Source: Streptomyces malaysiense
GTDB taxonomy: Bacteria; Actinomycetota; Actinomycetes; Streptomycetales; Streptomycetaceae
NCBI RefSeq assembly: GCF_000980885.2
Contig: NZ_LBDA02000069.1
Location: forward strand, 1 to 38,911
DNA length: 38,911 nt
Reading direction: 5' to 3'
Below, in pieces: positions 25,985 through 34,322 of the stretch (position 1 is the first letter of the stretch; every line of letters starts with the position of its first letter). A program made the position numbers and the translations under genes. The notes under the pieces are model-generated. The model was not told the origin of the DNA. It ran no database searches and was given only the letters and a program-made list of their open reading frames with translations.

Positions 25985-27811
25985 GTGGACGCGCAAGGCC
26001 GTGGGCGGGCGGACAACATCGATCCCGCAGACCAGTGGGTGCTCAATCCGAACACCGGCGAATACGAACTGCAACTGCCTCCTTCCGGAACGCAGTCGGT
26101 TCCCGGTCCGCGCAAGCCGTCCGCCCCGGACGGCGACGGTGCCCGGCGCCGCCGGCGCAACGACATGGCGCCCGGCGAGACCCGCGAGATGAGCACGGTG
26201 CCCGCGCAGGACGGCGGGCGCGAGGGGGGCGGGACCCGCACCCAGGCCGGGGGCCGCACCCGGGACACGGCGCGGGCCGGGGACGTGCCGCCACCGAGGA
26301 CCTCCCGGCGCCGCGGCACCGAACCCGAGGGCGCGCCGGGACGGCGTGGCCGCCGGCCGGTGAAGAAGAAGTCGAAGGCGAAGAAGGTGCTGGCGTGGAC
26401 CGCCGGCGGCACGGCCTTCGCGCTGGTCGCGGTCGGCGCCGCCGGGTACCTGTACCTCAAGCACCTTGAGGGCAACATCAGTTCGACCGATGTCGGAGAC
26501 GCGGGCTCCAAGGGCTTCAGCAAGGACGAGGCCTTCAACCTGCTGATCATCGGCACCGACAAGCGCACCGGCAAGGGCAACGAGGGCTACGGCGACTCCG
26601 GCAGCGTCGGGCACGCTGACACCGACATCCTGCTGCACGTCTCCAAGGACCGCACCAACGCGACCGCGCTGAGCATCCCGCGCGACCTGATCGTGAACGT
26701 GCCGGACTGCCCGACCAAGCAGCCGGACGGCAGCAGCAAGGTCATTCCCGGCACCGACAACGTGCGCTTCAACACCAGCCTCGGCCAGGACGGCCGCGAC
26801 CCGGGCTGCACCATGCGCACCGTCGAAGAGGTCACCGGCATACACGTGGACCACTTCATGATGGCCGACTTCAACGCGGTGAAGACGCTGACCAGCGCGG
26901 TGGGCGGTGTCGAGGTGTGTGTCGCGCACCCCGTGGACGACAAGGAGTCCCATCTCAAGCTGCCGGCGGGCAAGTCGGTGGTGGAGGGCGAGCAGGCCCT
27001 CGCCTTCGTGCGCACCCGGCACAGTTTCGGCAACCAGGGCGACCTGGACCGCATCAAGGTGCAGCAGCAGTTCCTGGGCTCGCTGATGCGCAAGATGTCC
27101 TCCGGCGACACCCTCAGCAACCCCTCGAAGCTGATGGACCTCGCGGAGGCGGCCACCAAGGCGCTGACCGTCGACACCGGCATAAAGAGCATCAACACGC
27201 TCAAGGACATCGCGCTGGAGCTCAAGAAGGTGCCGCCGAAGAACATCACCTTCACCACAGTGCCGGTGGTGGACAACCCCGCGGAGAAGGTCCACGCGAC
27301 GGTGGTCCTCAACCAGTCGGCGGCGCCGGCGGTGTTCCGGGCGATACAGGACGACGTCTCCTTCACCGACGTCAAGCGCAAGCAGAAGGCCGCGAAGGAC
27401 GCGCAGGCCGCCCGGCTCAAGGGCACCCGGTCCGCGCCCGGCGACGTGCGCGTGCGCATCCTCAACAGCGAGGCGGCACCGGGCAGCGCGCAGGCGGTCC
27501 TGGACTGGCTCCAGAACAGCGAGGGCGTACTGAAGTCGGAGAACGCGGGCAACGCGTCGGCCGGGCTCCGGAAGACCACCCTGGAGTACGCGCCCGACCA
27601 GGCGGCGCAGGCCCGGGAGCTGGCCGCGTTGATGGGGCTGCCCGGCTCGGCGCTCAAGCCGGGTTCGAGCGTCGTCAACTCCCAGGGGCTGCCCGCGATG
27701 ACCCTGACCCTGGGCAAGGACTTCAAGGGCGCGGGCACGCCGATCACCGCTCCGGACACGGCGCCGAAGGTCGACAAGTCAACGGCCGACGAGGTTAAGT
27801 GCGCCTCATAG
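25985..27811 (+). CDS. LCP family protein 2 with LytR C-terminal domain
   Basis: A 608-residue protein. The cytoplasmic N-terminus is long (130 residues), starts with the motif DQWVLNPNTGEYELQLP and continues charged and disordered. The transmembrane helix is at about 136-158. The LCP domain (about 185-345) has NLLIIGTDKRTG, HADTDILLHVS, SIPRDLIVNVP, VDHFMMADFNAVKTLTSAVG and FVRTRHSFGNQGDLDRIK. A LytR C-terminal domain begins near residue 488 (VRVRILNSEAAPGSAQAVLD). The GTG at 25985 follows GGAGG. The 231-base gap upstream contains a possible -10, TAGTGT (25860-25865). A hairpin follows the stop. Confidence 0.95.
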   Translation: MDAQGRGRADNIDPADQWVLNPNTGEYELQLPPSGTQSVPGPRKPSAPDGDGARRRRRNDMAPGETREMSTVPAQDGGREGGGTRTQAGGRTRDTARAGDVPPPRTSRRRGTEPEGAPGRRGRRPVKKKSKAKKVLAWTAGGTAFALVAVGAAGYLYLKHLEGNISSTDVGDAGSKGFSKDEAFNLLIIGTDKRTGKGNEGYGDSGSVGHADTDILLHVSKDRTNATALSIPRDLIVNVPDCPTKQPDGSSKVIPGTDNVRFNTSLGQDGRDPGCTMRTVEEVTGIHVDHFMMADFNAVKTLTSAVGGVEVCVAHPVDDKESHLKLPAGKSVVEGEQALAFVRTRHSFGNQGDLDRIKVQQQFLGSLMRKMSSGDTLSNPSKLMDLAEAATKALTVDTGIKSINTLKDIALELKKVPPKNITFTTVPVVDNPAEKVHATVVLNQSAAPAVFRAIQDDVSFTDVKRKQKAAKDAQAARLKGTRSAPGDVRVRILNSEAAPGSAQAVLDWLQNSEGVLKSENAGNASAGLRKTTLEYAPDQAAQARELAALMGLPGSALKPGSSVVNSQGLPAMTLTLGKDFKGAGTPITAPDTAPKVDKSTADEVKCAS

Positions 27812-27820
27812 GTAACCCTG

Positions 27821-27863
27821 CGGGCCCGTCGTGCGTCTAACCACTCGGCGCGGGACGGGCCCG
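27821..27863 (+). terminator. hairpin after LCP 2
   Basis: CGGGCCCGTC (27821-27830) is the exact reverse complement of GACGGGCCCG (27854-27863), loop of 23 bases. It lies between two LCP genes on the same strand, 34 bases before the next start, so it may end or attenuate the transcript. Confidence 0.65.
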
Positions 27864-27897
27864 TCGCATGGCGTAGAAGGCGGGGAGGGCAGGGAGA

Positions 27898-29574
27898 GTG
27901 GCGCAGAGCGAGGTGCGAGGTGACGCTGCCGAGGTGGATGACACGATGGCGCTCACCCCGCGGACGGCGGACCTCGAGGCCGGGGCCGGACGGCACGGCG
28001 GCGGTCGGCGCAAGAGGGGCTCGGGCTCCGGGGGTTCGGGCGGTCCGGGAGGTTCCAAGACCACCCGGCGGCGCCGACGGCGCGCGCTGCGCTGGTCGGC
28101 GACGATCCTCGCGGTGGTCATACTCGGCACGGCGGGCGCCGGTTACCTCTACTACCGGCATCTGAACGCCAGCATAAGCAAGGGCGAGCGCAGCAGCGGT
28201 GACGCCAAGGCGCGGAAGACCGCCCCGAACGCGGCCGGACAGACCCCGCTGAACATCCTGCTGATCGGCTCGGACAGCCGTAACTCGGCGGAGAACCTGG
28301 AGCTCGGCGGCAGCAAGAGCAGCGTCGGCGATCCCCCGCGCGGGGACGTGCAGATGCTCATCCACATATCCGCCGACCGCAAGAGCGCCGCGATGGTGAG
28401 CATCCCCCGCGACACCCGTGTCGACATCCCCAAGTGCACGGATCCGGACACCGGAAAGGTCTATCCGGCGACCAACGACATCATCAACACCACGCTCGGC
28501 CGGGGCGGCGCCGGCTGCACGCTGGCCACCTGGGAGAACCTCACCGGGGTCTACATCGACCACTGGATGACGATCGACTTCGCGGGCGTGGTGAGGATGG
28601 CGGACGCCATCGGCGGCGTCGACGTCTGTGTGAAGCAGAACGTCTGGGACCACCCGACCGCGGCCCAGCGCGGCGGCTCCGGGCTGAAGCTGACCGCCGG
28701 GACGCACAAGGTCAAGGGCGTGCAGGCGCTCCAGTGGCTGCGCACCCGGCACGCCTGGGGCAGCGACCTGATGCGGGCCCGCGCCCAGCACATGTACCTC
28801 AACTCCATGCTCCGCACGCTCCAGTCGCAGAACGTGTTCACCGACACCGGGCGGCTCATAGACCTGGCCAACTCTGCCATCAAGTCCCTCAAGGTCTCCG
28901 AGGAGATCGGCACGGTCAAGAAGCTCTACGACCTCGGCATGGAGATGAAGTCCGTGCCGTCGGACCGCATCACGAGCCTGACGATGCCTAACCTCCCGGA
29001 TCCGCAGGATCCCGACAACCACGTCGTCCCGAACACGACCGACGCCGGCAAGCTCTGGGCGATGCTCCGGGACGACATCCCGCTCGACAAGAACGGCGGG
29101 ACCGCGGACTCCGAGCAGGGCGCGGACAAGCCCCAGCCGACGAAGTCGCCCTCCACCGATCCGGCCCGGCTCGGCGTCGTCGTCCAGAACGGCACCGGCT
29201 CCGCCTCCGAGGCGGCGGTCCCCGGCCGGGCCCGCACCATCGCCGAGGCGCTCGCGGCGAAGGGTTACGGCCGGGCGGCGGCCGACGCCGCGGCCCCGCC
29301 ACCGCAGGACAAGACGGTGGTCGAGTACCCGAGCGCCGACCTCCAGGGCGACGCCCAGGGCGTGGCCAAGGCACTGGGCCTGCCGGCGAGCGCGGTGAAG
29401 CAGACCACCTCGGTCTCCGGCGTCACCCTGCTGCTCGGCGCCGACTGGCGCAGCGGCACGACCTTCCCGAAGCAGTCCAAGCCCAAGGCCGGCGACATCC
29501 CGTCCAACTCCGACGCCATCAACGGCGCGGACAAGGGCGGCTGCATGGAGGTGTACAAGCCGTACCGGTGGTGA
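27898..29574 (+). CDS. LCP family protein 3 with LytR C-terminal domain
   Basis: A 558-residue protein. After a Gly/Arg-rich cytoplasmic segment the transmembrane helix is at about 64-86 (WSATILAVVILGTAGAGYLY). LCP motifs: NILLIGSDSRNS, RGDVQMLIHIS, SIPRDTRVDIPKC, IDHWMTIDFAGVVRMADAIG and WLRTRHAWGSDLMRARAQ. A LytR C-terminal domain begins near residue 422 (LGVVVQNGTGSASEAAVPGR). The GTG at 27898 lies right behind AGGGAG, with GGGAGG further up; an ATG at 27946 is the alternative. A very strong terminator follows. Confidence 0.94.
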   Translation: MAQSEVRGDAAEVDDTMALTPRTADLEAGAGRHGGGRRKRGSGSGGSGGPGGSKTTRRRRRRALRWSATILAVVILGTAGAGYLYYRHLNASISKGERSSGDAKARKTAPNAAGQTPLNILLIGSDSRNSAENLELGGSKSSVGDPPRGDVQMLIHISADRKSAAMVSIPRDTRVDIPKCTDPDTGKVYPATNDIINTTLGRGGAGCTLATWENLTGVYIDHWMTIDFAGVVRMADAIGGVDVCVKQNVWDHPTAAQRGGSGLKLTAGTHKVKGVQALQWLRTRHAWGSDLMRARAQHMYLNSMLRTLQSQNVFTDTGRLIDLANSAIKSLKVSEEIGTVKKLYDLGMEMKSVPSDRITSLTMPNLPDPQDPDNHVVPNTTDAGKLWAMLRDDIPLDKNGGTADSEQGADKPQPTKSPSTDPARLGVVVQNGTGSASEAAVPGRARTIAEALAAKGYGRAAADAAAPPPQDKTVVEYPSADLQGDAQGVAKALGLPASAVKQTTSVSGVTLLLGADWRSGTTFPKQSKPKAGDIPSNSDAINGADKGGCMEVYKPYRW

Positions 29575-29587
29575 GGGCCGTACCGGT

Positions 29588-29638
29588 ACCGAACGGGGCG
29601 GGGCCCCTCCGCGAAGGAGGGGCCCCGCCCCGTTCGGT
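29588..29638. terminator. perfect 23-base terminator stem
   Basis: The arms 29588-29610 and 29616-29638 are perfectly complementary with a 5-base loop (GCGAA). It separates LCP 3 from the converging glycosyltransferase and should act in both directions. Confidence 0.92.
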
Positions 29639-29655
29639 CCGTGCGCTCGGGTCCG

Positions 29656-30681
29656 TCAGGCGCTGTGCACCGCCGGCCTGCGCGACGCGATGACCCGCTT
29701 GGCCAGGGACTTCGGGCTGGTCAGGAAGCCCCAGCCCCAGGACATGTGCATGGTGGCGAGGGCCACGGGGATCTGGAGGCGGGCCTTGAGGGGCAGGCCC
29801 TTGCCGGCGGGCAGGGAGCCGGCGGCGATCGCGGCGAGGTAGCCGCCGGGGATCACCAGGCCCCAGGGGGTCAGGGCCACGCCGGCCACCAGGCCCGCGG
29901 CTATCGCGCAGACCGCGGTCGGCGGGGCGAGGTAGCGCAGGTTGATCGAGCCGGAGTGGTAGCGGGCGACGACATGGCGCCAGCGGCCGTAGTCCTTGTA
30001 CTGCTTGGCCAGGGCCCGCACCGAAGGCCGGGGGCGGTACGACACCTTCAGTTCCGGCGAGAACCAGATCAGGCCGCCCGCCTCGCGGATGCGGAAGTTC
30101 AGCTCCCAGTCCTGGGCGCGGATGAACTCCTCGTTGTAGCCGCCCTGCTGCTCCAGCGCCTCGCGGCGGAAGACACCGAGGTAGACCGTCTCGGCGGGGG
30201 CCGCGTCGCCGCCGGTGTGGAAGGCCGCGTTGCCGACGCCGATCCTGGAGGTCATCGCGGCGGCGACCGCGTGCTCCCAGTCGTTCTCGCCCTCGGCGTG
30301 CATGATGCCGCCGACGTTCTGCGCACCGGTCTCCGCGAGGAGCCGTACGGCGGTCTCGATGTAGTTCGGCGAGAGGATGCCGTGGCCGTCGACACGGACC
30401 ACGATCGGATGCCGGGAGGCCTTGATCGCCGCGTTCAGCGCGGCGGGGGTGCGGCCGGTCGGGTTCGGCACGGTGTGGACGCGGGGGTCTTCGGCCACGA
30501 GCTCGGCGGCGATCTCGTCCGTGCGGTCCGTGGACGGACCGAGGGCGATCACGACCTCCATGTCGCCGCCGTACTCCTGCGCGAGGATCGCTTGGACGGC
30601 CCCGCGCAGATGCCGCTCCTCGTTGAGGACGGGCATGATCACGGATACAGCGGGGAACCGCACGTCGGGCTTGGCGTTCAT
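29656..30681 (-). CDS. GT2-family glycosyltransferase, membrane-associated
   Basis: A 341-residue enzyme. The N-terminal GT-A domain reads VSVIMPVLNEERHLRGAVQA, then VVRVDGHGILSPNYIETAVR (metal site) and EFIRAQDWELNFRIREAGG with an ED-type catalytic stretch; YKDYGRWR replaces the usual QxxRW. Two hydrophobic segments near the C-terminus (TAVCAIAAGLVAGVALTPWG; LVIPGGYLAAIAAGSLPAG) anchor it. The ATG at 30681 has GTGAGG upstream. It is embedded among LCP genes, so it probably builds part of the surface polymer those proteins attach; donor and acceptor cannot be read. Confidence 0.9.
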   Translation of the reverse strand: MNAKPDVRFPAVSVIMPVLNEERHLRGAVQAILAQEYGGDMEVVIALGPSTDRTDEIAAELVAEDPRVHTVPNPTGRTPAALNAAIKASRHPIVVRVDGHGILSPNYIETAVRLLAETGAQNVGGIMHAEGENDWEHAVAAAMTSRIGVGNAAFHTGGDAAPAETVYLGVFRREALEQQGGYNEEFIRAQDWELNFRIREAGGLIWFSPELKVSYRPRPSVRALAKQYKDYGRWRHVVARYHSGSINLRYLAPPTAVCAIAAGLVAGVALTPWGLVIPGGYLAAIAAGSLPAGKGLPLKARLQIPVALATMHMSWGWGFLTSPKSLAKRVIASRRPAVHSA

Positions 30682-30807
30682 AGGGGCCTCACGTTACCGC
30701 GAACGGGCGACACCGGTGCGCGCCGCCGGGGCTCCGACGCGGGATGGAGATCGTATCGGCCTACTGTGCTCACGGATCCCACGTACGGCCTCGTCCGGAG
30801 GTGTCCC

Positions 30808-32313
30808 TTGACCAGCCCGCCCCGGTCCCCGGCGCGACCCCAGCGCCGCCCGCAGCCGCCCCGCCGGCTGCCGCCCCAGCACGTGCGGCCCGTGCGGCCC
30901 GTGCGCCGACGGCGGCGGCCGCGCTGGGCCGTGCGGGCGATGACCACGCTGTCGGTGGTGGTGCTCGCCTCCGCGGGCATCGGACACGCGGTGGTCACCA
31001 GCCTGGACGCGGGGATCTCCCGGGTCGACGCCTTCAAGGACATGAAGAACCGGCCGCAGGCGGGCCACGGGATGAACATCCTGCTGGTCGGCACCGACGG
31101 CCGGGACAAGATCACCGAGCGGCAGCGGCGCGCCTTCCACCTGGGCGGACAGCCCTGCCACTGCACCGACACGATGATGGTCGTGCACATCTCGGAGGAC
31201 CGGGAGCGGGCCACGGTGGTGAGCCTGCCGCGCGACTCCTACGCCGAGGTACCCGCCCGCCGGGACCCGGCCACCGGCCGGAAGTACGGCGCGCATCCGC
31301 TCAGGCTGAACGCGGCCTACGCCGAGGGCGGACCCCAGCTGACCGTGCGCACGGTCGAGAACATGACCCATGTGAAGATCGACCACTATCTGGAGGTCGA
31401 CTTCACCAGCTTCATGAAGACCGTGGACGTCCTCGGCGGGGTCCGGATCTGTACGGCGACGCCGCTGAAGGACAGTTACAGCGGGCTCGACCTCGCTCCC
31501 GGCACGCACACCCTGATGGGCGGGCAGGCGCTCCAGTACGTGCGCTCGCGGCACCTGGACGGGGCCAGCGACCTGGGCCGGATGAAGCGGCAGCAGCGTT
31601 TCCTGGCCGCGCTGATCGAGCGGGCGACGTCCTCGGGCGTGCTGCTGAACCCGATGCGCTTTCGCGACGTGACCCGGGCGGTGCTCGGCTCGGTGCGCGC
31701 CGATGTGGGCTTCGGCACGGACGAGCTGCTCGACCTCGGGCGCGCGATGCGGAACTTCTCGCCCTCGTCCTCCGAGTTCACGACCGTCCCCATCGGGCGG
31801 ATGGACTACCCGGTCAAGGGCATCGGCTCGACCCTGAAGTGGGACGCGGCCCGCTCCGCCCAGCTGTTCCAGGCGCTGCGTGACGACAAGCCGCTCACCG
31901 CGGCCCGCCCGCACCCCGCCTCCGCCGCGACGTCCGTCGAGACGGACCCCCGGGGCATCCGGGTGCAGGTGGCGAACGGCACCGCCACGACCGGACTGGC
32001 CAAGCGGATCGACACCGAGCTGGCCGCGACCGGCTTCGCCACCACTCACCAGCCGGTGACCGCGCCCGCCCGGCTGACGGCCACCGTCATCACGTACGAC
32101 CCCCGCTGGGACCGCTCCGCGCACACCCTGGCCGCGGCCCTGCCGGGCAGCGAGCTGCGGGCGGCGCCGGGCCAGGGGCCGGTGCTGAAGGTGACCGCCG
32201 GCGCCGGCTTCAAGGGCGTGCGGGCCGTGCGCTTCGAGGATCCCGGGCATCAGGACCAGGGCGCCGCGAGCGTGGTGCGCGGCAACGAGGTGGTGTGCTC
32301 GGGGAACGCCTGA
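30808..32313 (+). CDS. LCP family protein 4 with LytR C-terminal domain (TTG start)
   Basis: A 501-residue protein if it starts at the TTG at 30808, which has GGAGG 6 bases upstream; no ATG/GTG is available in frame until 30940s, which would remove the basic segment in front of the membrane helix. The N-terminus is Pro/Arg-rich, the helix about 41-63. LCP motifs: NILLVGTDGRDK, CTDTMMVVHIS, SLPRDSYAEVP, IDHYLEVDFTSFMKTVDVLG and YVRSRHLDGASDLGRMKR. Two Cys (HLGGQPCHCTD) sit in the loop before the active site. A LytR C-terminal domain begins near residue 382. Possible -10 TACTGT at 30762. It is divergent from the GT2 gene. Confidence 0.92.
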   Translation: MTSPPRSPARPQRRPQPPRRLPPQHVRPVRPVRRRRRPRWAVRAMTTLSVVVLASAGIGHAVVTSLDAGISRVDAFKDMKNRPQAGHGMNILLVGTDGRDKITERQRRAFHLGGQPCHCTDTMMVVHISEDRERATVVSLPRDSYAEVPARRDPATGRKYGAHPLRLNAAYAEGGPQLTVRTVENMTHVKIDHYLEVDFTSFMKTVDVLGGVRICTATPLKDSYSGLDLAPGTHTLMGGQALQYVRSRHLDGASDLGRMKRQQRFLAALIERATSSGVLLNPMRFRDVTRAVLGSVRADVGFGTDELLDLGRAMRNFSPSSSEFTTVPIGRMDYPVKGIGSTLKWDAARSAQLFQALRDDKPLTAARPHPASAATSVETDPRGIRVQVANGTATTGLAKRIDTELAATGFATTHQPVTAPARLTATVITYDPRWDRSAHTLAAALPGSELRAAPGQGPVLKVTAGAGFKGVRAVRFEDPGHQDQGAASVVRGNEVVCSGNA

Positions 32314-32377
32314 GCGGACACGCGCCCCCGGGCACCCCGCCCCGTCCGGTCCGGCCCGGACCCGTCCGGTCCCGCTG

Positions 32378-32409
32378 GTCCTGCAAACCGTCTAGTCCTG
32401 CAAACCGTC
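32378..32409. repeat. 17-base tandem duplication spanning the thioesterase stop
   Basis: GTCCTGCAAACCGTC occurs at 32378-32392 and again at 32395-32409 with TA between. The stop codon of the minus-strand thioesterase lies at the junction, so the last codons are duplicated after the stop in another frame. It looks like recent slippage. Confidence 0.95.
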
Positions 32410-32949
32410 CGCCGCCCGCTGCTCGCGCAGCTCGCGGATGGCGCGGCGGCGGGCCAGCCGGTGGGTGCGGCGGATCTGCGCCTCCTGGTAGCGGCGGCGG
32501 TCACGGTCGGTCTCCGGCAGCACCGGGGGCACCTGACGGGGCTTGCCGTCGGCGTCCACGGCCGCGAAGACCAGATAGGCCGAGCCGACCTGGGTGGGCG
32601 GGTTGGACTCGTTCCAGCGCTCGGCGAGGACTCGTACGCCGACCTCCATGGAGGTCCGGCCGGTCCAGTTGACCTGGGCCTTCACATGGACCAGGTCACC
32701 GACGCGGACCGGTTCGAGGAAGGCCATCTCGTCCATGGACGCGGTGACGGCGGGGCCGCCGGAGTGCCGCCCGGCCACGGCGCCCGCCGCGTCGTCCACC
32801 AGCTTCATGATCACCCCGCCGTGCACCGTACCCAGCAGGTTGGTGTCGTTGTGGGTCATGATGTGGCTGAGCGTGGTGCGCGAGGCGGACGTGGGTTTGC
32901 CCGGAATTTCCGATTCCACTGCTTCCGGCTCCGTGGCCTGGTCTGTCAT
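32392..32949 (-). CDS. acyl-CoA thioesterase, hotdog fold
   Basis: A 185-residue protein with a single hotdog domain of the YciA/BACH type: LSHIMTHNDTNLLGTVHGGV (with the conserved Asn-Asp/His-Gly-Gly region), MKLVDDAAGAVAGRHSG, MDEMAFLEPVRVGDLVHVKA and NWTGRTSMEVGVRVLAE. It should cleave acyl-CoA esters in the cytoplasm. The C-terminus is a long Arg-rich helix (RRYQEAQIRRTHRLARRRAI). The ATG at 32949 has AGAGG close by; the frame stays open upstream without homology. It has no functional link to the LCP neighbours that I can see. Confidence 0.92.
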   Translation of the reverse strand: MTDQATEPEAVESEIPGKPTSASRTTLSHIMTHNDTNLLGTVHGGVIMKLVDDAAGAVAGRHSGGPAVTASMDEMAFLEPVRVGDLVHVKAQVNWTGRTSMEVGVRVLAERWNESNPPTQVGSAYLVFAAVDADGKPRQVPPVLPETDRDRRRYQEAQIRRTHRLARRRAIRELREQRAADGLQD

Positions 32950-33068
32950 GCCCTCTACCTTATGCCGAAGCCGCATTCGCGGAATTTGTGTCAGCTTCGC
33001 AACAGCGCCGCCCCTATTTTCCGACAGGCCTTGTAAGCCATACGGCGCAGCCCTGCACACTGGTCCGC

Positions 33069-34322
33069 ATGAATGACTGGCCCGAGGCATGGTCCGACGA
33101 CGAGCGCGGCCCCCGCTACGGACGCGGCAGCGCCGGCGCGCAGCCCGAAGGCGCACGCGCGATGCGCCAGGTGCGGCGCGGTCCGGCGGCACCGCAGTAC
33201 GGGGCCGGCGTTCCGCAGCAGCCGTCGTACGCGAACGGCGGCTACGACGACGCGTACGACAGCGGTTACAACACCGGCCAGGTCTACGGCGGCCCCGGCG
33301 GCCACGGCCCCGACGGCACGCCGGGGCCCGGCCAGAGACCCGCGCCGAACTGGCGGCGGCGGATCAAGTGGACCGCGATCACCTTGGTGACCGTGTTGAC
33401 CGTCACATCGGTCGCGACCTACTTCTGGGCCGACTCCAAGCTGCGCCGCGAGGTCGACCTGTCCAAGGTGATCGACCGGCCGCAGTCGGGGTCCGGCACC
33501 AACTACCTGATCGTCGGTTCGGACAGCCGCGAGGGCATGACCAAGGCGGACGAGAAGAAGCTGCACACCGGCGCCGCCGAGGGCAAGCGCACGGACTCGA
33601 TGATGATCCTGCACGTCGGCGACAACGGCGACACGCTCGTCTCGCTGCCGCGCGACTCGAACGTGGAGATCCCGTCGTACAAGGGCTCGACGTCCGGGAA
33701 GGTCTACCCCGCCACGGGCCGCCAGGAGAAGCTGAACGCGGCCTACGCCGAGGACGGGCCCACGCTGCTGGTCCGGACGATCGAGTACAACACCGGGCTG
33801 CACATCGACCACTACGTGGAGATCGGCTTCCAGGGCTTCGCGAACATCGTGGACGCGGTCGGCGGGGTGCAGATCGACATCGACAAGGGCTTCAAGGACA
33901 AGTGGTCCGGCGCCGACTTCAAGGCCGGCAAGCAGACCCTGAACGGCCGGCAGGCGCTCGCCTTCGTGCGCACCCGGCACGCCTTCGCCGCGTCCGACCT
34001 GCAGCGGACGAAGAACCAGCAGAAGTTCCTGGCGGCCCTGGCCCACGAGGTGGCGACGCCCGCGACCGTGCTGAACCCGTTCAAGTTCTACCCGACCATG
34101 GGCGCGGGCCTGGACTCGCTGATCGTGGACAAGGACATGTCCCTGTGGAACCTGGCCTCGATGTTCTGGGCCATGAAGAGCGTCAACGGCGGTGACGGCA
34201 CCTCCATGAACATGCCCATCTCCGGCTCCGTCGGCGGCAACCTCGTCTGGGACAAGACGAAGGTCAAGACGCTGGTGACCGAACTGAACAACGACCAGAA
34301 GGTCACCGTCGCCGGCAACTAG
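33069..34322 (+). CDS. LCP family protein 5, short form
   Basis: A 417-residue protein. The N-terminal 95 residues are Tyr/Gly/Pro-rich and cytoplasmic (YANGGYDDAYDSGYNTGQVY), the helix spans about 101-120, and the LCP domain follows: NYLIVGSDSREG, RTDSMMILHVG, SLPRDSNVEIPSY, IDHYVEIGFQGFANIVDAVG and FVRTRHAFAASDLQRTKN. There is no LytR C-terminal domain. No ribosome site precedes the ATG at 33069; CACACT ends 7 bases before it, with TTGTAA 19 bases further up, so the message may be leaderless. Its stop overlaps that of the converging methyltransferase. Confidence 0.94.
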   Translation: MNDWPEAWSDDERGPRYGRGSAGAQPEGARAMRQVRRGPAAPQYGAGVPQQPSYANGGYDDAYDSGYNTGQVYGGPGGHGPDGTPGPGQRPAPNWRRRIKWTAITLVTVLTVTSVATYFWADSKLRREVDLSKVIDRPQSGSGTNYLIVGSDSREGMTKADEKKLHTGAAEGKRTDSMMILHVGDNGDTLVSLPRDSNVEIPSYKGSTSGKVYPATGRQEKLNAAYAEDGPTLLVRTIEYNTGLHIDHYVEIGFQGFANIVDAVGGVQIDIDKGFKDKWSGADFKAGKQTLNGRQALAFVRTRHAFAASDLQRTKNQQKFLAALAHEVATPATVLNPFKFYPTMGAGLDSLIVDKDMSLWNLASMFWAMKSVNGGDGTSMNMPISGSVGGNLVWDKTKVKTLVTELNNDQKVTVAGN

